A stretch of 64,000 nucleotides of DNA. Source: PCRC01 sp040384665 (GTDB lineage: Bacteria; Pseudomonadota; Gammaproteobacteria; Burkholderiales; Burkholderiaceae_C). The notes under the pieces were generated by a model that ran no database searches, was not told the DNA's origin, and was given only the letters and a program-made list of their open reading frames with translations. A program made the translations under genes and the position numbers. Location: NCBI GenBank assembly GCA_040384665.1, contig JAZKIY010000050.1, positions 1-64,000 on the forward strand. The letters run 5' to 3'. Below, piece by piece: positions 7,172 through 16,128 of the stretch (the first letter of the stretch is position 1; each line of letters starts with the position of its first letter).

Positions 7172-8260
7172 CTATTTCACCTGCAACGACTTGCCATGGT
7201 CCGGCGCGGGCCACAACCCACGCGGACGCAACAGCATGATGCCGATCATCGCCAGCGCGATCAGCAGCTGGCGCAGGATGGCGGCGTCGATCCGGCCGTC
7301 GGTCATGGCCTGCAGGGGGCTGCCCACATAGCGCAGTGCCTCGGGCAGCGCGGCCAGCAGCACCGCGCCGAGGATCACGCCCGGCAAATGGCCAATGCCA
7401 CCCAGCACCACCATGGCGACGACCATCACCGACTCCATCAGGCTGAACGACTCGGGCGACACAAACCCCTGGAAGGCCCCGAACATCGCGCCGGCCACCC
7501 CGCCAAAGGTGGCGCCCATGCCAAAGGCCAACAGCTTCATGTTGCGGGTGTTGATGCCCATGGCCTTGGCGGCGATTTCGTCTTCGCGGATGGCCATCCA
7601 GGCGCGGCCTATGCGCGAGACCTCCAGCCGGTGGCAGATGACCACGCTCACCACCACCAGCGCGAGAAACAGGTAGTAGTACAGCGTGACCGATGCCAGC
7701 TCAAACCCGCCCACAGTGAGCTTTTTGCCCAGGTCCAGACCGAAGAAGCTGACGCTGTCGATCTGCCCAAGGCCCTTGGGGCCATTGGTGATGTTGACCG
7801 GCCGGTCCAGGTTGTTCAAAAACACGCGGATGATTTCGCCAAAACCCAGCGTGACGATGGCGAGGTAGTCGCCGCGCAGGCGCAGCGTGGGCGCGCCGAG
7901 CACAATGCCAAAAAAGCCTGCCACCAGTGCCGCCAGCGGGATCACCGCCCACAACGGCGTGTGCAAGCCACCGGGGAACAGCGCCGCCAGCGCTGGGAAA
8001 GTTTCGGTCAGGTGTGGCGACGCCAACAAGGCGAAGAGGTAGGCGCCCACCGCAAAAAAGGCCACAAAGCCGAGGTCCAACAGGCCAGCGTAGCCCACCA
8101 CGATGTTCAGACCCAGTGCCAACAGCACGTACAGCAGGGCAATGTCGGCGATCCGCACCCAGGCGTTGCCCGCACTTTGCAGCCCCAGCGGCAACACCAG
8201 CAGTGCCAACGCCAGCACAATGGCGACCAGCTGTTTTTGGCGGTTCGTCAGGCTGTGCAT
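7172..8260 (-). CDS. livM: LivM, permease of branched-chain amino acid ABC transporter
   Basis: A 362-residue integral inner-membrane permease with about nine or ten hydrophobic helices and the family motifs LGLNIVVGYAGLLDLG near residue 50 and the coupling region GRAWMAIREDEIAAKAMGIN. It forms the channel with LivH. The gene starts five bases after livH ends and is followed closely by livG. The substrate class is a hydrophobic amino acid or a urea/amide, which sequence alone does not separate. Confidence 0.94.
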   Translation of the reverse strand: MHSLTNRQKQLVAIVLALALLVLPLGLQSAGNAWVRIADIALLYVLLALGLNIVVGYAGLLDLGFVAFFAVGAYLFALLASPHLTETFPALAALFPGGLHTPLWAVIPLAALVAGFFGIVLGAPTLRLRGDYLAIVTLGFGEIIRVFLNNLDRPVNITNGPKGLGQIDSVSFFGLDLGKKLTVGGFELASVTLYYYLFLALVVVSVVICHRLEVSRIGRAWMAIREDEIAAKAMGINTRNMKLLAFGMGATFGGVAGAMFGAFQGFVSPESFSLMESVMVVAMVVLGGIGHLPGVILGAVLLAALPEALRYVGSPLQAMTDGRIDAAILRQLLIALAMIGIMLLRPRGLWPAPDHGKSLQVK

Positions 8261-8265
8261 GCGCG

Positions 8266-9198
8266 TCAGGCCCGGTCTGCGACGCGCTCACCGAGCAGGC
8301 CCGAGGGCCGCAGGGTGAGGACAACGATCAGCACAATGAAGGCGAAGATGTCGGCGTAGTTGCTGCCGAGCACGCCCCCGGTCAGGTCACCGATGTAGCC
8401 GGCGCCGATGGACTCGATCAACCCGAGCAAAATACCGCCCAGCACCGCGCCACCGAGGTTGCCAATGCCGCCAAACACCGCGGCGGTGAAGGCCTTGAGC
8501 CCCGGCAGAAAGCCCATGGTGTGCTGCACGGTGCCGTAGTTGGAGGCGTACATCACCCCGGCGATGGTGGCGAGGATGGCGCCAATGACAAAGGTGGCCG
8601 AGATCACCGTGTCGGGCTTCACACCCATCAACGCGGCCACACGCGGGTTCTCGGCCGTGGCGCGCATGGCCCGGCCCAGCCGGGTGCGGTGCACCACCCA
8701 CATCAGCACCGCCAGCGAGACGGCGGTGACGCCGAGGATCATCACCTGCGTGGGCGTGATGACGGCGCCGCCGATCTCGAACGGGTCGCTCGGCAGCAGC
8801 GTCGGGTAGGGTTTGTAGTTGGGCTTCCAGATCACCTGCGCCAGCGTTTGCAGCAGGATGGACATGCCGATGGCGGTGATCAGCGGGGCAAGTTTGGGGC
8901 TGTTGCGCAGCGGCCGGTAGGCCAGCTTTTCAATGCAGAAGTTCAGCACCGAGGTCACCACGCAGGCAATCAACAGCGCCAGCAGCAAAATCAGCCAGCC
9001 CGGCGTTTCCGGTGGCATGCCCTCCTGCATCACGCCAATCGCGCTCCAGCTGGTGATGGCGCCGACCATCAACACCTCACCATGGGCGAAGTTGATCAAG
9101 TTGATGATGCCGTAGACCATGGTGTAGCCGAGCGCAATCAATGCGTACATGCTGCCGAGCACCAGGCCGTTGATGATTTGCTGCAGCAGGATGTCCAT
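8266..9198 (-). CDS. livH: LivH, permease of branched-chain amino acid ABC transporter
   Basis: A 310-residue permease with the typical start MDILLQQIINGLVLGSMYALIALG and YGIINLINFAHGE, and the coupling segment GRAMRATAENPRVAALMGV. I used the ATG at 9196-9198 because it matches the family start; a TTG six codons upstream (9216) is in frame but would overlap the rarA stop. It begins 14 bases after rarA and opens the livHMGF group, which is therefore possibly read through from the ftsK-lolA-rarA genes. Confidence 0.93.
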   Translation of the reverse strand: MDILLQQIINGLVLGSMYALIALGYTMVYGIINLINFAHGEVLMVGAITSWSAIGVMQEGMPPETPGWLILLLALLIACVVTSVLNFCIEKLAYRPLRNSPKLAPLITAIGMSILLQTLAQVIWKPNYKPYPTLLPSDPFEIGGAVITPTQVMILGVTAVSLAVLMWVVHRTRLGRAMRATAENPRVAALMGVKPDTVISATFVIGAILATIAGVMYASNYGTVQHTMGFLPGLKAFTAAVFGGIGNLGGAVLGGILLGLIESIGAGYIGDLTGGVLGSNYADIFAFIVLIVVLTLRPSGLLGERVADRA

Positions 9199-9212
9199 GG
9201 TGTCGTCGTGAC

Positions 9213-10523
9213 TCAAAGGGCCCGGGTGGACTGGTTCATGGCCTTCAGCGTGCGCAGCCGTTCGGCGATGCGAATCTCCAGCCCCCGCTCGACCGGGCGG
9301 TAGAACTCGGGTGCGCCCATGCCGTCGGGGAAGTAGCTTTCACCAGCGGCAAAACCGCCTTCTTCGTCGTGGGCATAGCGGTAGTCTTTGCCGTAGTCGA
9401 GCTGTTTCATCAGCTGCGTGGGCGCATTGCGCAGGTGCAGCGGCACCGGGCGGGTGCCGTCTTTTTTGACCAGGGCTTTGGCTGCGTTGAAGGCCTTGTA
9501 GGCGGCGTTGGATTTGGGGGCCATGGCCAAGTACAGCACACACTGTGCCAAGGTCAGCTCACCTTCCGGCGAACCCAGGCGTTCGTAGGTCTCGGCGGCG
9601 TCCAGCGCCAGCCGCAGTGCACGCGGATCGGCCAGGCCAATGTCTTCGCTCGCCATGCGGACCAGCCGGCGCGCCATGTAACGCGGGTCGGCCCCGCCGT
9701 CGAGCATGCGCACAAACCAGTACAGCGCGGCGTCGGGGTCGGAGCCACGCACCGACTTGTGCAGCGCACTGATGCTGTCGTAGAACTGCTCGCCACCTTT
9801 GTCGTAGCGGCGCATTTTTTCGCCCAGCACCCGCAGCACCCAGGCGTCGCTGAACTCGGCGAGCTGGTCTTTGGCGGCGGCCACGGCCAGCATTTCCAGC
9901 GTGTTCAGCAAGCGGCGCGCGTCGCCGTCGGCATAGGCCACCAGCCGCTGGATCGCTTCCTTTTCAATAGCAGGAACGCCAGCAATTGCCTGGGCCTTGG
10001 CCACTATTTGCTCTAAATCTGGCACGGTGAGCGGCTGCAGCACGTACACCACCGCACGGGACAGCAAAGCCGAGTTGACTTCGAACGACGGGTTTTCGGT
10101 GGTGGCGCCAATGAAGGTGAACAAACCGCTTTCCACGTGCGGCAAAAACGCGTCTTGCTGGCTTTTGTTGAAGCGGTGCACCTCGTCCACAAACACGATG
10201 GTGCGCAGGCCTTTGGCCTGTGCCAGTTGCGCCTGCTCGACCGCCTCACGGATGTCTTTGACCCCGCCCAGGACCGCGCTGATGGTGATGAAGTGCGCCT
10301 CAAACGCGTCAGCCATCAGCCGGGCGATGGTGGTCTTGCCCACGCCGGGTGGGCCCCAGAGGATGCAGCTGTGTGGCTGACCCGACTCGAAGGCAATGCG
10401 CAGGGGCATGTCGGCGCCAAGCAGGTGCTGCTGGCCAATCACCTCGCCCAGCGAACGCGGCCGGAGCCTTTCGGCCAACGGGGTGTGGCCGAGGTTGGCA
10501 GTACGCGCCCCGGCAGCACTCAT
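9213..10523 (-). CDS. rarA: RarA/MgsA recombination factor, AAA+ ATPase
   Basis: A 436-residue clamp-loader-like ATPase acting at stalled replication forks. Walker A WGPPGVGKTTIARL, Walker B VFVDEVHRFNKSQQD and sensor 1 GATTENPSFE are intact; the C-terminal tetramerisation domain with DGARPVPLHLRNAPT-like sequence (here KDGTRPVPLHLRNAPT) confirms the family. The ATG at 10521-10523 overlaps the lolA stop by four bases. Around residues 168-187 the codons become AT-richer (GAT TTA GAG CAA ATA), resembling the intragenic repeat copies elsewhere in this window. Confidence 0.94.
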   Translation of the reverse strand: MSAAGARTANLGHTPLAERLRPRSLGEVIGQQHLLGADMPLRIAFESGQPHSCILWGPPGVGKTTIARLMADAFEAHFITISAVLGGVKDIREAVEQAQLAQAKGLRTIVFVDEVHRFNKSQQDAFLPHVESGLFTFIGATTENPSFEVNSALLSRAVVYVLQPLTVPDLEQIVAKAQAIAGVPAIEKEAIQRLVAYADGDARRLLNTLEMLAVAAAKDQLAEFSDAWVLRVLGEKMRRYDKGGEQFYDSISALHKSVRGSDPDAALYWFVRMLDGGADPRYMARRLVRMASEDIGLADPRALRLALDAAETYERLGSPEGELTLAQCVLYLAMAPKSNAAYKAFNAAKALVKKDGTRPVPLHLRNAPTQLMKQLDYGKDYRYAHDEEGGFAAGESYFPDGMGAPEFYRPVERGLEIRIAERLRTLKAMNQSTRAL

Positions 10524-11182
10524 GGCCGAATCACGTCGGCCCCGGCCGGGGGCTTGAACTGGAAGGTGATTTTGGGCAGCACCGGGTTGACTTCGGTCTG
10601 GCTGAAGACGATGCGCGAGAGCTGGCCAAAGCCGTCCAGTATCTCCAGCACGGCCAATTCGGCCGCCTTGTCGTTGGGTTTGAAGCCAACACGCACGCTT
10701 TGCAGCTGGCCGTCCTTGTTTTTCGGCGTGGCGCTGACCCATTGCAGGCCGTCTTTGTCGGGCGCGGACTGCAGCGTGAAGTCCGCTTGCAGTGCGCGCA
10801 GGTCGGGCGCAGCGGCAATCAGTGCGGCGGGCGTGCTGCCCAGCGCTTGCGACTGTTTGCGGGCGGTGACCTGGTTCAAATCCACGTCGTGCAGCCACAG
10901 GGTTTGCCCGTCGGCCACGATGGTTTGTTCGAAGGGTTTTTTGTAGTTGAAGCGGAAGCGGTTCGGGCGCTGGAACTCGAAGCTGCCGCTGGAGGTGCGG
11001 GCCTTGGGTGCCTGGCCGTCTTTGGCGGGCGAGGTCACGGTCTGCACGAAGTCGGCACGGCCACTTTGGGTGCCTTTGACGAAGGATTCAAGGCTTTTTA
11101 ACCCATCAGCCCTAGCCAAGCCTAGCGATAACGCTATCAATACAGAAGCAAAAAGAAAGCGCTTTGACAAAAAAGAGAGCAC
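10520..11182 (-). CDS. lolA: LolA, periplasmic lipoprotein chaperone
   Basis: A 220-residue protein with a signal peptide and the LolA fold signature (FVKGTQSGRADFVQTV, GSFEFQRPNRFRFNYKKPFEQTIVADG, LWLHDVDLNQVT). It carries lipoproteins from the LolCDE complex to LolB at the outer membrane. The start is GTG at 11180-11182 with AAGGA seven bases upstream. The signal-peptide core, residues about 12-25, is encoded by a copy of the dispersed repeat in antisense orientation. The gene sits between ftsK and rarA, the usual proteobacterial order, overlapping rarA by four bases. Confidence 0.93.
   Translation of the reverse strand: MLSFLSKRFLFASVLIALSLGLARADGLKSLESFVKGTQSGRADFVQTVTSPAKDGQAPKARTSSGSFEFQRPNRFRFNYKKPFEQTIVADGQTLWLHDVDLNQVTARKQSQALGSTPAALIAAAPDLRALQADFTLQSAPDKDGLQWVSATPKNKDGQLQSVRVGFKPNDKAAELAVLEILDGFGQLSRIVFSQTEVNPVLPKITFQFKPPAGADVIRP
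11108..11149 (+). repeat. Dispersed repeat, copy B (inside lolA)
   Basis: On the plus strand AGCCCTAGCCAAGCCTAGCG followed by ATAACGCTATCAATAC. It aligns along about 36 bases with copy D at 29603-29649 and shares the 12-base flank TTAACCCATCAG (11098-11109) exactly with the cca copy at 61336. It encodes the lolA signal-peptide core on the other strand. Confidence 0.65.
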
Positions 11183-11192
11183 AGAAAATTCC

Positions 11193-13580
11193 TTATTCGG
11201 CGCGCTGAGGCACCAGAATGTCGCGTTGGCCGCTGCCGCTCATGGCACTGATCAGGCCGGATTTTTCCATTTCTTCGAGCATGCGGGCGGAGCGGTTGTA
11301 ACCAATCTTCAGGTGCCGCTGCACCAGCGAGATGCTGGCCTTGCGGTTTTTCAGCACCACCTCGACCGCCTGGTCGTACATCGGGTCTTTCTCGGTGCCG
11401 GCACCGTCACCGCCCTCGCCCATCTCACCGTCGCCATCGGCCACGCCGCCTTCGAGCACGCCCTCCACGTAGTTGGGTGCGCCCTGGGACTTGAGGTAGC
11501 TCACCACGCGGTGCACCTCTTCGTCACTCACAAACGCGCCATGCACGCGGATCGGGTACCCGGTACCGCTGGGCATGTAGAGCATGTCGCCCATGCCCAG
11601 CAGGGCTTCGGCCCCCATCTGGTCGAGGATGGTGCGACTGTCGATCTTGCTGCTGACCTGGAACGCGATGCGGGTGGGAATGTTGGCCTTGATCAACCCG
11701 GTGATCACGTCCACGCTGGGGCGCTGGGTGGCCAGAATGAGGTGGATGCCGGCGGCACGGGCCTTCTGCGCCAGCCGCGCAATCAGTTCCTCGATTTTCT
11801 TGCCCACCACCATCATCAAATCGGCCAGCTCGTCGATCACCACCACGATGTGCGGCAGCCGCTCCAGCGGCTCGGGGCTGTCGGGCGTCAGGCTGAAGGG
11901 GTTGTAGATGAACTCCTCGCGCGCCTTGGCCTCGTCGATCTTGGCGTTGTAGCCGGCCAGGTTGCGCACGCCCAGCTTGCTCAGCAGCTTGTAGCGGCGT
12001 TCCATCTCGGCCACGCACCAGTTCAGGCCGTGCGCGGCCTGCCGCATGTCGGTCACCACCGGCGCCAGCAAATGCGGAATGCCCTCGTAGACGCTCATTT
12101 CCAGCATCTTCGGGTCAATCATCAAGAGCCGCACGTCGCGTGCCTCGGCCTTGTACAACAGGCTCAAAATCATCGCGTTGATGCCCACCGACTTGCCCGA
12201 ACCGGTGGTGCCGGCCACCAGCACGTGCGGCATCTTGGCGAGGTCGGCCACCACGGCGTTGCCAATGATGTCCTTGCCCAGGCCCATGGTCAGCAACGAT
12301 TTGCCTTCGTTGTAGACCTGCGAGCCGAGGATTTCGCTCAACTTGATGGTCTGCCGCTTGGCGTTGGGCAACTCCAGCGCCATGTAGTTTTTGCCAGGAA
12401 TGGTCTCGATCACGCGGATCGACACCAGGCTCAGCGAGCGCGCCAGGTCGCGCGCCAGGTTCACCACCTGCGAGCCCTTGACGCCGGTGGCGGGCTCAAT
12501 CTCGTAGCGGGTGATCACCGGGCCGGGCGAGGCCATCACCACCCGCACTTCCACACCAAAGTCTTTCAGCTTTTTCTCGATCAGCCGGCTGGTCATTCCC
12601 AGTGTTTCGCTGGACACACTTTCCTGGCGGCTCAGCGCGCCGTCCAGCAGGTCCACCTGCGGCAGCTTGCTGTCGGGCAGTTCGGTGAACAGCGGTTTCT
12701 GCCGCTCTTTCGCCACACGCAGGCTCTGCGGCACCTCAGCTTGCACCGGCTCAATGAACACCGGCGCCACCGGTTGTTCGCGCACGTCGGCACGGTGTTC
12801 CAGCACAATTTCTTCGCGTTCGCGCGCCGCGCGCAAGCCCACCTCCAGGTCTTCGGCCTTCTCGCGCTTGTGGGCCCAGGCCAGCCACAGGCCGTCCAGC
12901 GCACGGCCAATGCGTTCGGCCAGGCCCGTCCAGGTGAAGCGAAACACCTGCGCAGCGCTGAGCACACCCAGAACAATCCACAGCAGGCCCGAGCCGGTGA
13001 ACCCCAGCCACTTGTCGCCCATCGGCCCCATCAGGTAACCCAGTGCACCGCCCGCTGGTCCGGGTAAAAAGCCCTCAAACCGGTACAGACGCGACCACTC
13101 CATCCCGGTGCTGGCAAGCAGCAACACCACCAGGCTGCCCCAGAACAGCACGCGGCCACGCCAGACGGGTTCTGGGTCGCCGCCCGTGTCTTGTGGCACG
13201 CGCAGCCAGGTCGCCAACGCGCCCAGCCAGGCTTTCACGCCCGCCAACAACGCCCACCAGGCCGAAAACCCGAACAGGAAATAGCTGCCGTCGGCCAGCC
13301 AGGCACCCAGGCGGCCAACCCAGTTGTGCAATGGCGCGCCCGCGCCCGAGGTCGACCAGGCTGCGTCTTGCGGGCTGTAGCTGAGCATGGCCAGCCACCA
13401 GAACACCAACAGCACAAACCCGGCCAGCAGGCCCAGCTCGCCCAGAAAACGGCTGGCCCCGGCACGCGGTGCACTGGCCTGTGCGCGGGCGGCGGCCGCG
13501 GCCTTGCCGGTCGACCGGCCCGTGGCCTGGCGGGCCGGGTTGCCGCCGGAGGAACCCAGAGTGTTGAGGGAATACGTCAT
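11193..13580 (-). CDS. ftsK: FtsK DNA translocase
   Basis: A 795-residue cell-division DNA translocase. The N-terminal third has an Ala-rich basic leader and four hydrophobic segments; a charged linker follows; the motor has Walker A GTTGSGKSVGINAMILSLL and Walker B LLMIDPKMLEMS; the C-terminal γ winged helix (KNRKASISLVQRHLKIGYNRSARMLEEME) reads KOPS to direct chromosome dimer resolution at dif. The length is that of short betaproteobacterial FtsK. It is followed by lolA after 10 bases and preceded by a Crp-type regulator on the same strand. Confidence 0.96.
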   Translation of the reverse strand: MTYSLNTLGSSGGNPARQATGRSTGKAAAAARAQASAPRAGASRFLGELGLLAGFVLLVFWWLAMLSYSPQDAAWSTSGAGAPLHNWVGRLGAWLADGSYFLFGFSAWWALLAGVKAWLGALATWLRVPQDTGGDPEPVWRGRVLFWGSLVVLLLASTGMEWSRLYRFEGFLPGPAGGALGYLMGPMGDKWLGFTGSGLLWIVLGVLSAAQVFRFTWTGLAERIGRALDGLWLAWAHKREKAEDLEVGLRAAREREEIVLEHRADVREQPVAPVFIEPVQAEVPQSLRVAKERQKPLFTELPDSKLPQVDLLDGALSRQESVSSETLGMTSRLIEKKLKDFGVEVRVVMASPGPVITRYEIEPATGVKGSQVVNLARDLARSLSLVSIRVIETIPGKNYMALELPNAKRQTIKLSEILGSQVYNEGKSLLTMGLGKDIIGNAVVADLAKMPHVLVAGTTGSGKSVGINAMILSLLYKAEARDVRLLMIDPKMLEMSVYEGIPHLLAPVVTDMRQAAHGLNWCVAEMERRYKLLSKLGVRNLAGYNAKIDEAKAREEFIYNPFSLTPDSPEPLERLPHIVVVIDELADLMMVVGKKIEELIARLAQKARAAGIHLILATQRPSVDVITGLIKANIPTRIAFQVSSKIDSRTILDQMGAEALLGMGDMLYMPSGTGYPIRVHGAFVSDEEVHRVVSYLKSQGAPNYVEGVLEGGVADGDGEMGEGGDGAGTEKDPMYDQAVEVVLKNRKASISLVQRHLKIGYNRSARMLEEMEKSGLISAMSGSGQRDILVPQRAE

Positions 13581-13663
13581 AAGTCAGAACAATCGCGCAA
13601 GCTTACCCCAAGGCGCGTTGGCCTGAGGGGGCTTTGCCCGCCCTTCACAGGGCAGATACAGTG

Positions 13664-14341
13664 TTATGACGCCAGCGTGTCGAGGCGCTCTTTGATGAGC
13701 AGCGAGCCGTCTTCGCGGGTTTCGATCAGGCCGCGCTCTTCCAGGTCTTTCATCACCCGGCTGACCATTTCGCGCGAGGCACCGACCATCTTGGCCACGT
13801 CCTGACGGGAAATTTTTTCGCGGATGGTCAGCAGGCCGTCACGGCCCACCGAGGCGAACTCCAGCAGGGTGCGGGCAACACGGCCATAAACGTCCATCAG
13901 AGCCAGCGACTCGATCTGCCGGTCGGCATGGCGCAGGCGCTGCACCAGGCCTTTCATGACCGCGTAGGCCATGGAGGTGTTTTCCGGCAGGCAGCGGGCA
14001 AATTCAGGGCGGCCCAGCACCAGCACGTCGGTCTGCACCTCGGCCCGTACGCTGGCGGAATGGGGGCCGTTGTCGATCAGGCTCATCTCACCGATGTAGT
14101 CGCCCTGCTCCAGGGTGGCCAGAATCACCTCGCGGCCCCGCGAGTCGGCCGTCATCACGCGGGCACGGCCAGACAGCACAATGAACAAGGCGTTGGTTTT
14201 TTTACCCTGCTCGACAATCAGTTCACCCCGCTTGAAGCGCCGCTTCACCACCGCCGACGCCACGGCCTCGGCCTGCACCGGTGTGAGCACGGAAAACAGT
14301 GGCACGCGCCGGATCAGGTCTAGGTTGGAAAGCATCGACAT
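13664..14341 (-). CDS. Crp/Fnr-family transcriptional regulator
   Basis: A 225-residue regulator: an N-terminal cyclic-nucleotide-binding β-barrel with GDYIGEMSLIDNGPHSASVRAE, a dimerisation helix, and a C-terminal winged HTH with recognition helix ASREMVSRVMKDLEERGLI. It lacks the N-terminal cysteine cluster of Fnr, so oxygen sensing by an Fe-S cluster is unlikely. In the phosphate-binding cassette a His stands where Crp has Arg before Ser, so the ligand may not be cAMP. I chose the ATG at 14339-14341; another ATG lies two codons downstream. Divergent from trxB with a palindrome between them. Confidence 0.9.
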   Translation of the reverse strand: MSMLSNLDLIRRVPLFSVLTPVQAEAVASAVVKRRFKRGELIVEQGKKTNALFIVLSGRARVMTADSRGREVILATLEQGDYIGEMSLIDNGPHSASVRAEVQTDVLVLGRPEFARCLPENTSMAYAVMKGLVQRLRHADRQIESLALMDVYGRVARTLLEFASVGRDGLLTIREKISRQDVAKMVGASREMVSRVMKDLEERGLIETREDGSLLIKERLDTLAS

Positions 14342-14476
14342 CGCACACCACCTGTTTGCGGGTTGAAGGGCCCAGCTGCCACGCGGGCATCCAAGCATTC
14401 ATACAATTGGCGGGTGAACCAGCTAGGCTGGACCCGTCAGTTCGTCAAGAAACTGGTTACATCTTGACCGAGATTC

Positions 14477-14493
14477 CCGTGTACTTTACACGG
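14477..14493. promoter_or_regulatory. Perfect 7-bp inverted repeat upstream of trxB
   Basis: CCGTGTA-CTT-TACACGG, arms exact, spacer three bases, 43 bases before the trxB start in the region divergent from the Crp-type gene. It is an operator candidate for a dimeric regulator; it does not match the E. coli CRP or FNR boxes. Confidence 0.4.
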
Positions 14494-14535
14494 ATTACCG
14501 CCCCGAACCTACCCTCTTTTCCCGCTGTCACCACC

Positions 14536-15480
14536 ATGAAACACGCCAAAGTCCTGATCCTCGGCTCCGGCCCGGCCGGCTACACCGCCGCCATTTACGC
14601 CGCGCGCGCCAACCTGAACCCGATGCTGGTCACCGGCATTGCCCAGGGCGGGCAGCTGATGACCACCACCGAGGTCGACAACTGGCCAGCCGATGTGATG
14701 GGCGTGCAGGGCCCCGAGCTGATGCAGCGCTTTCTGGAGCACGCCGAGCGCTTCAAGACCGAGATCGTGTTCGACCACATCAACGCGGTTGATTTGAGCC
14801 AGCGCCCGTTCAAGCTCAAGGGCGACAGCGGCGACTTCACCTGCGACACGCTGATCCTCGCCACCGGCGCATCGGCCAAGTACCTGGGCCTGCCATCGGA
14901 AACGGCGTTCATGGGCCGCGGCGTGAGCGGCTGCGCCACCTGCGACGGTTTTTTCTACCGCGACCAGGTCTGCTGCGTGATTGGCGGCGGTAACACGGCC
15001 GTCGAGGAAGCGCTGTACCTGTCCAACATCGCCAGCAAGGTCTACCTGGTCCACCGGCGCGACAAGTTCAAGGCCGAAGCGATTCTGATCGACAAGGTGA
15101 TGGACAAGGTCAAGGCCGGCAAGATTGAACTCAAGCTGTTCCAGACGCTGGACGAGGTGCTGGGCGATGCGTCCGGCGTGACCGGCGTGCGGCTGAAAAA
15201 CACCCAGACCGGCGCCACCGAAGACCTGACGCTCAAAGGCTGTTTCATCGCCATCGGCCACGCCCCCAACACCGAGATCTTCCAGGGCCAGGTGGCCATG
15301 GAGAACGGCTACATCGTCACGCAGAGCGGCCTGAAGGGCTTTGCCACCATGACCAGCGTGCCCGGCGTGTTTGCCGCCGGCGACGTGCAGGACCATGTCT
15401 ACCGCCAGGCCATCACCAGCGCCGGCACCGGCTGTATGGCCGCGCTGGACGCCCAGCGCTTTCTGGAACAGCAGGGCTAA
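14536..15480 (+). CDS. trxB: Thioredoxin reductase
   Basis: A 314-residue flavoenzyme that reduces thioredoxin with NADPH. FAD-binding GSGPAGYTAAIYAARA near the start, redox-active CATC in GVSGCATCDGFFYR, NADPH-binding GGGNTAVEEALYLS and the C-terminal FAD motif GVFAAGDVQDHVYRQAITSAGTGCMAALDA are all present. The ATG at 14536 gives the family-typical N-terminus; the longer frame would cross the divergent promoter region. It is a single gene between the Crp-type regulator and rpmB. Confidence 0.97.
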   Translation: MKHAKVLILGSGPAGYTAAIYAARANLNPMLVTGIAQGGQLMTTTEVDNWPADVMGVQGPELMQRFLEHAERFKTEIVFDHINAVDLSQRPFKLKGDSGDFTCDTLILATGASAKYLGLPSETAFMGRGVSGCATCDGFFYRDQVCCVIGGGNTAVEEALYLSNIASKVYLVHRRDKFKAEAILIDKVMDKVKAGKIELKLFQTLDEVLGDASGVTGVRLKNTQTGATEDLTLKGCFIAIGHAPNTEIFQGQVAMENGYIVTQSGLKGFATMTSVPGVFAAGDVQDHVYRQAITSAGTGCMAALDAQRFLEQQG

Positions 15481-15493
15481 AACCGAAATTCGC

Positions 15494-15499
15494 TATAAT
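15494..15499 (+). promoter_or_regulatory. -10 box candidate for rpmB-rpmG
   Basis: A perfect TATAAT 14 bases after the trxB stop, leaving a leader of about 115 bases before rpmB. I could not find a convincing -35 hexamer at the usual distance. Confidence 0.35.
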
Positions 15500-15619
15500 C
15501 CAAAGCTTTGCTGAATTCTGCCGGGAGGTTTGCATTCAGCGCGGGTTACCGCCACCCTTCTGGCGAGGTGAGGCTCTCACTGCATGTGACAGCCGTTTAA
15601 AACGTATCGGAGTGTCCTG

Positions 15620-15853
15620 ATGGCACGCGTCTGCGAAGTAACGGGTAAAGGCCCGATGGTCGGAAACAATGTTTCCCACGCCAACAACAAAACCAAGCGC
15701 CGGTTCCTGCCGAACCTGCAATACCGCCGTTTCTGGGTCGAGACTGAAAACCGCTGGGTTCGCCTGCGCGTTTCCGGCGCCGCCCTGCGGTTGATCGACA
15801 AAAAAGGCATCGACGCCGTGCTCGCAGACCTGCGCGCACGTGGTCAGGCTTAA
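15620..15853 (+). CDS. rpmB: Ribosomal protein bL28
   Basis: A 77-residue basic protein with the complete bL28 pattern: ARVCEVTGKGPMVGNNVSHAN, KTKRRFLPNLQYRRFWVE and the tail IDKKGIDAVLADLRARG. It is a 50S subunit component. A ribosome site (GGAG) lies nine bases before the ATG. The gene is followed after 17 bases by rpmG, the standard ribosomal pair. Confidence 0.98.
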   Translation: MARVCEVTGKGPMVGNNVSHANNKTKRRFLPNLQYRRFWVETENRWVRLRVSGAALRLIDKKGIDAVLADLRARGQA

Positions 15854-15870
15854 TCTAAAGGAGCACGACC

Positions 15871-16041
15871 ATGGCAGCCAAAGGCGGACGCGAAAAAATC
15901 AAGCTGGAATCCACTGCGGGTACCGGCCATTTCTACACCACGACCAAAAACAAGAAGACCACGCCCGAGAAGATGCTGATCAAGAAATTTGATCCCAAAG
16001 CTCGCAAGCATGTCGACTACAAGGAAATCAAGCTGAAGTAA
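15871..16041 (+). CDS. rpmG: Ribosomal protein bL33
   Basis: A 56-residue protein read directly from the sequence: it begins MAAKGGREKIKLESTAGTG, has the FYTTTKNKKTTPEK core and ends KHVDYKEIKLK, the zinc-free (C-minus) form of bL33. AAAGGAG precedes the ATG. It is the second gene of rpmB-rpmG and is followed 19 bases later by a strong terminator. Confidence 0.97.
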   Translation: MAAKGGREKIKLESTAGTGHFYTTTKNKKTTPEKMLIKKFDPKARKHVDYKEIKLK

Positions 16042-16060
16042 TTCAGCACTTCCCAAAAGA

Positions 16061-16088
16061 AAAGCCGCTGAAGTTCAGCGGCTTTTTT
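16061..16088. terminator. Bidirectional terminator between rpmG and the desaturase gene
   Basis: Hairpin AAAGCCGCTG / CAGCGGCTTT with a five-base loop. On the plus strand it is followed by T6; on the minus strand by TTTTCTTTT. It can end both converging transcripts. Confidence 0.85.
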
Positions 16089-16128
16089 GTTGCCCACCAC
16101 AGTGCGTGGCGGGCAGGCCTGGTTCAGG

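Noticed and set aside
10947..13067. A 706-codon open frame on the plus strand
   Set aside because: It is antisense to lolA and ftsK, has His/Gln/Val-rich composition typical of reversed GC-rich genes and no family motif.
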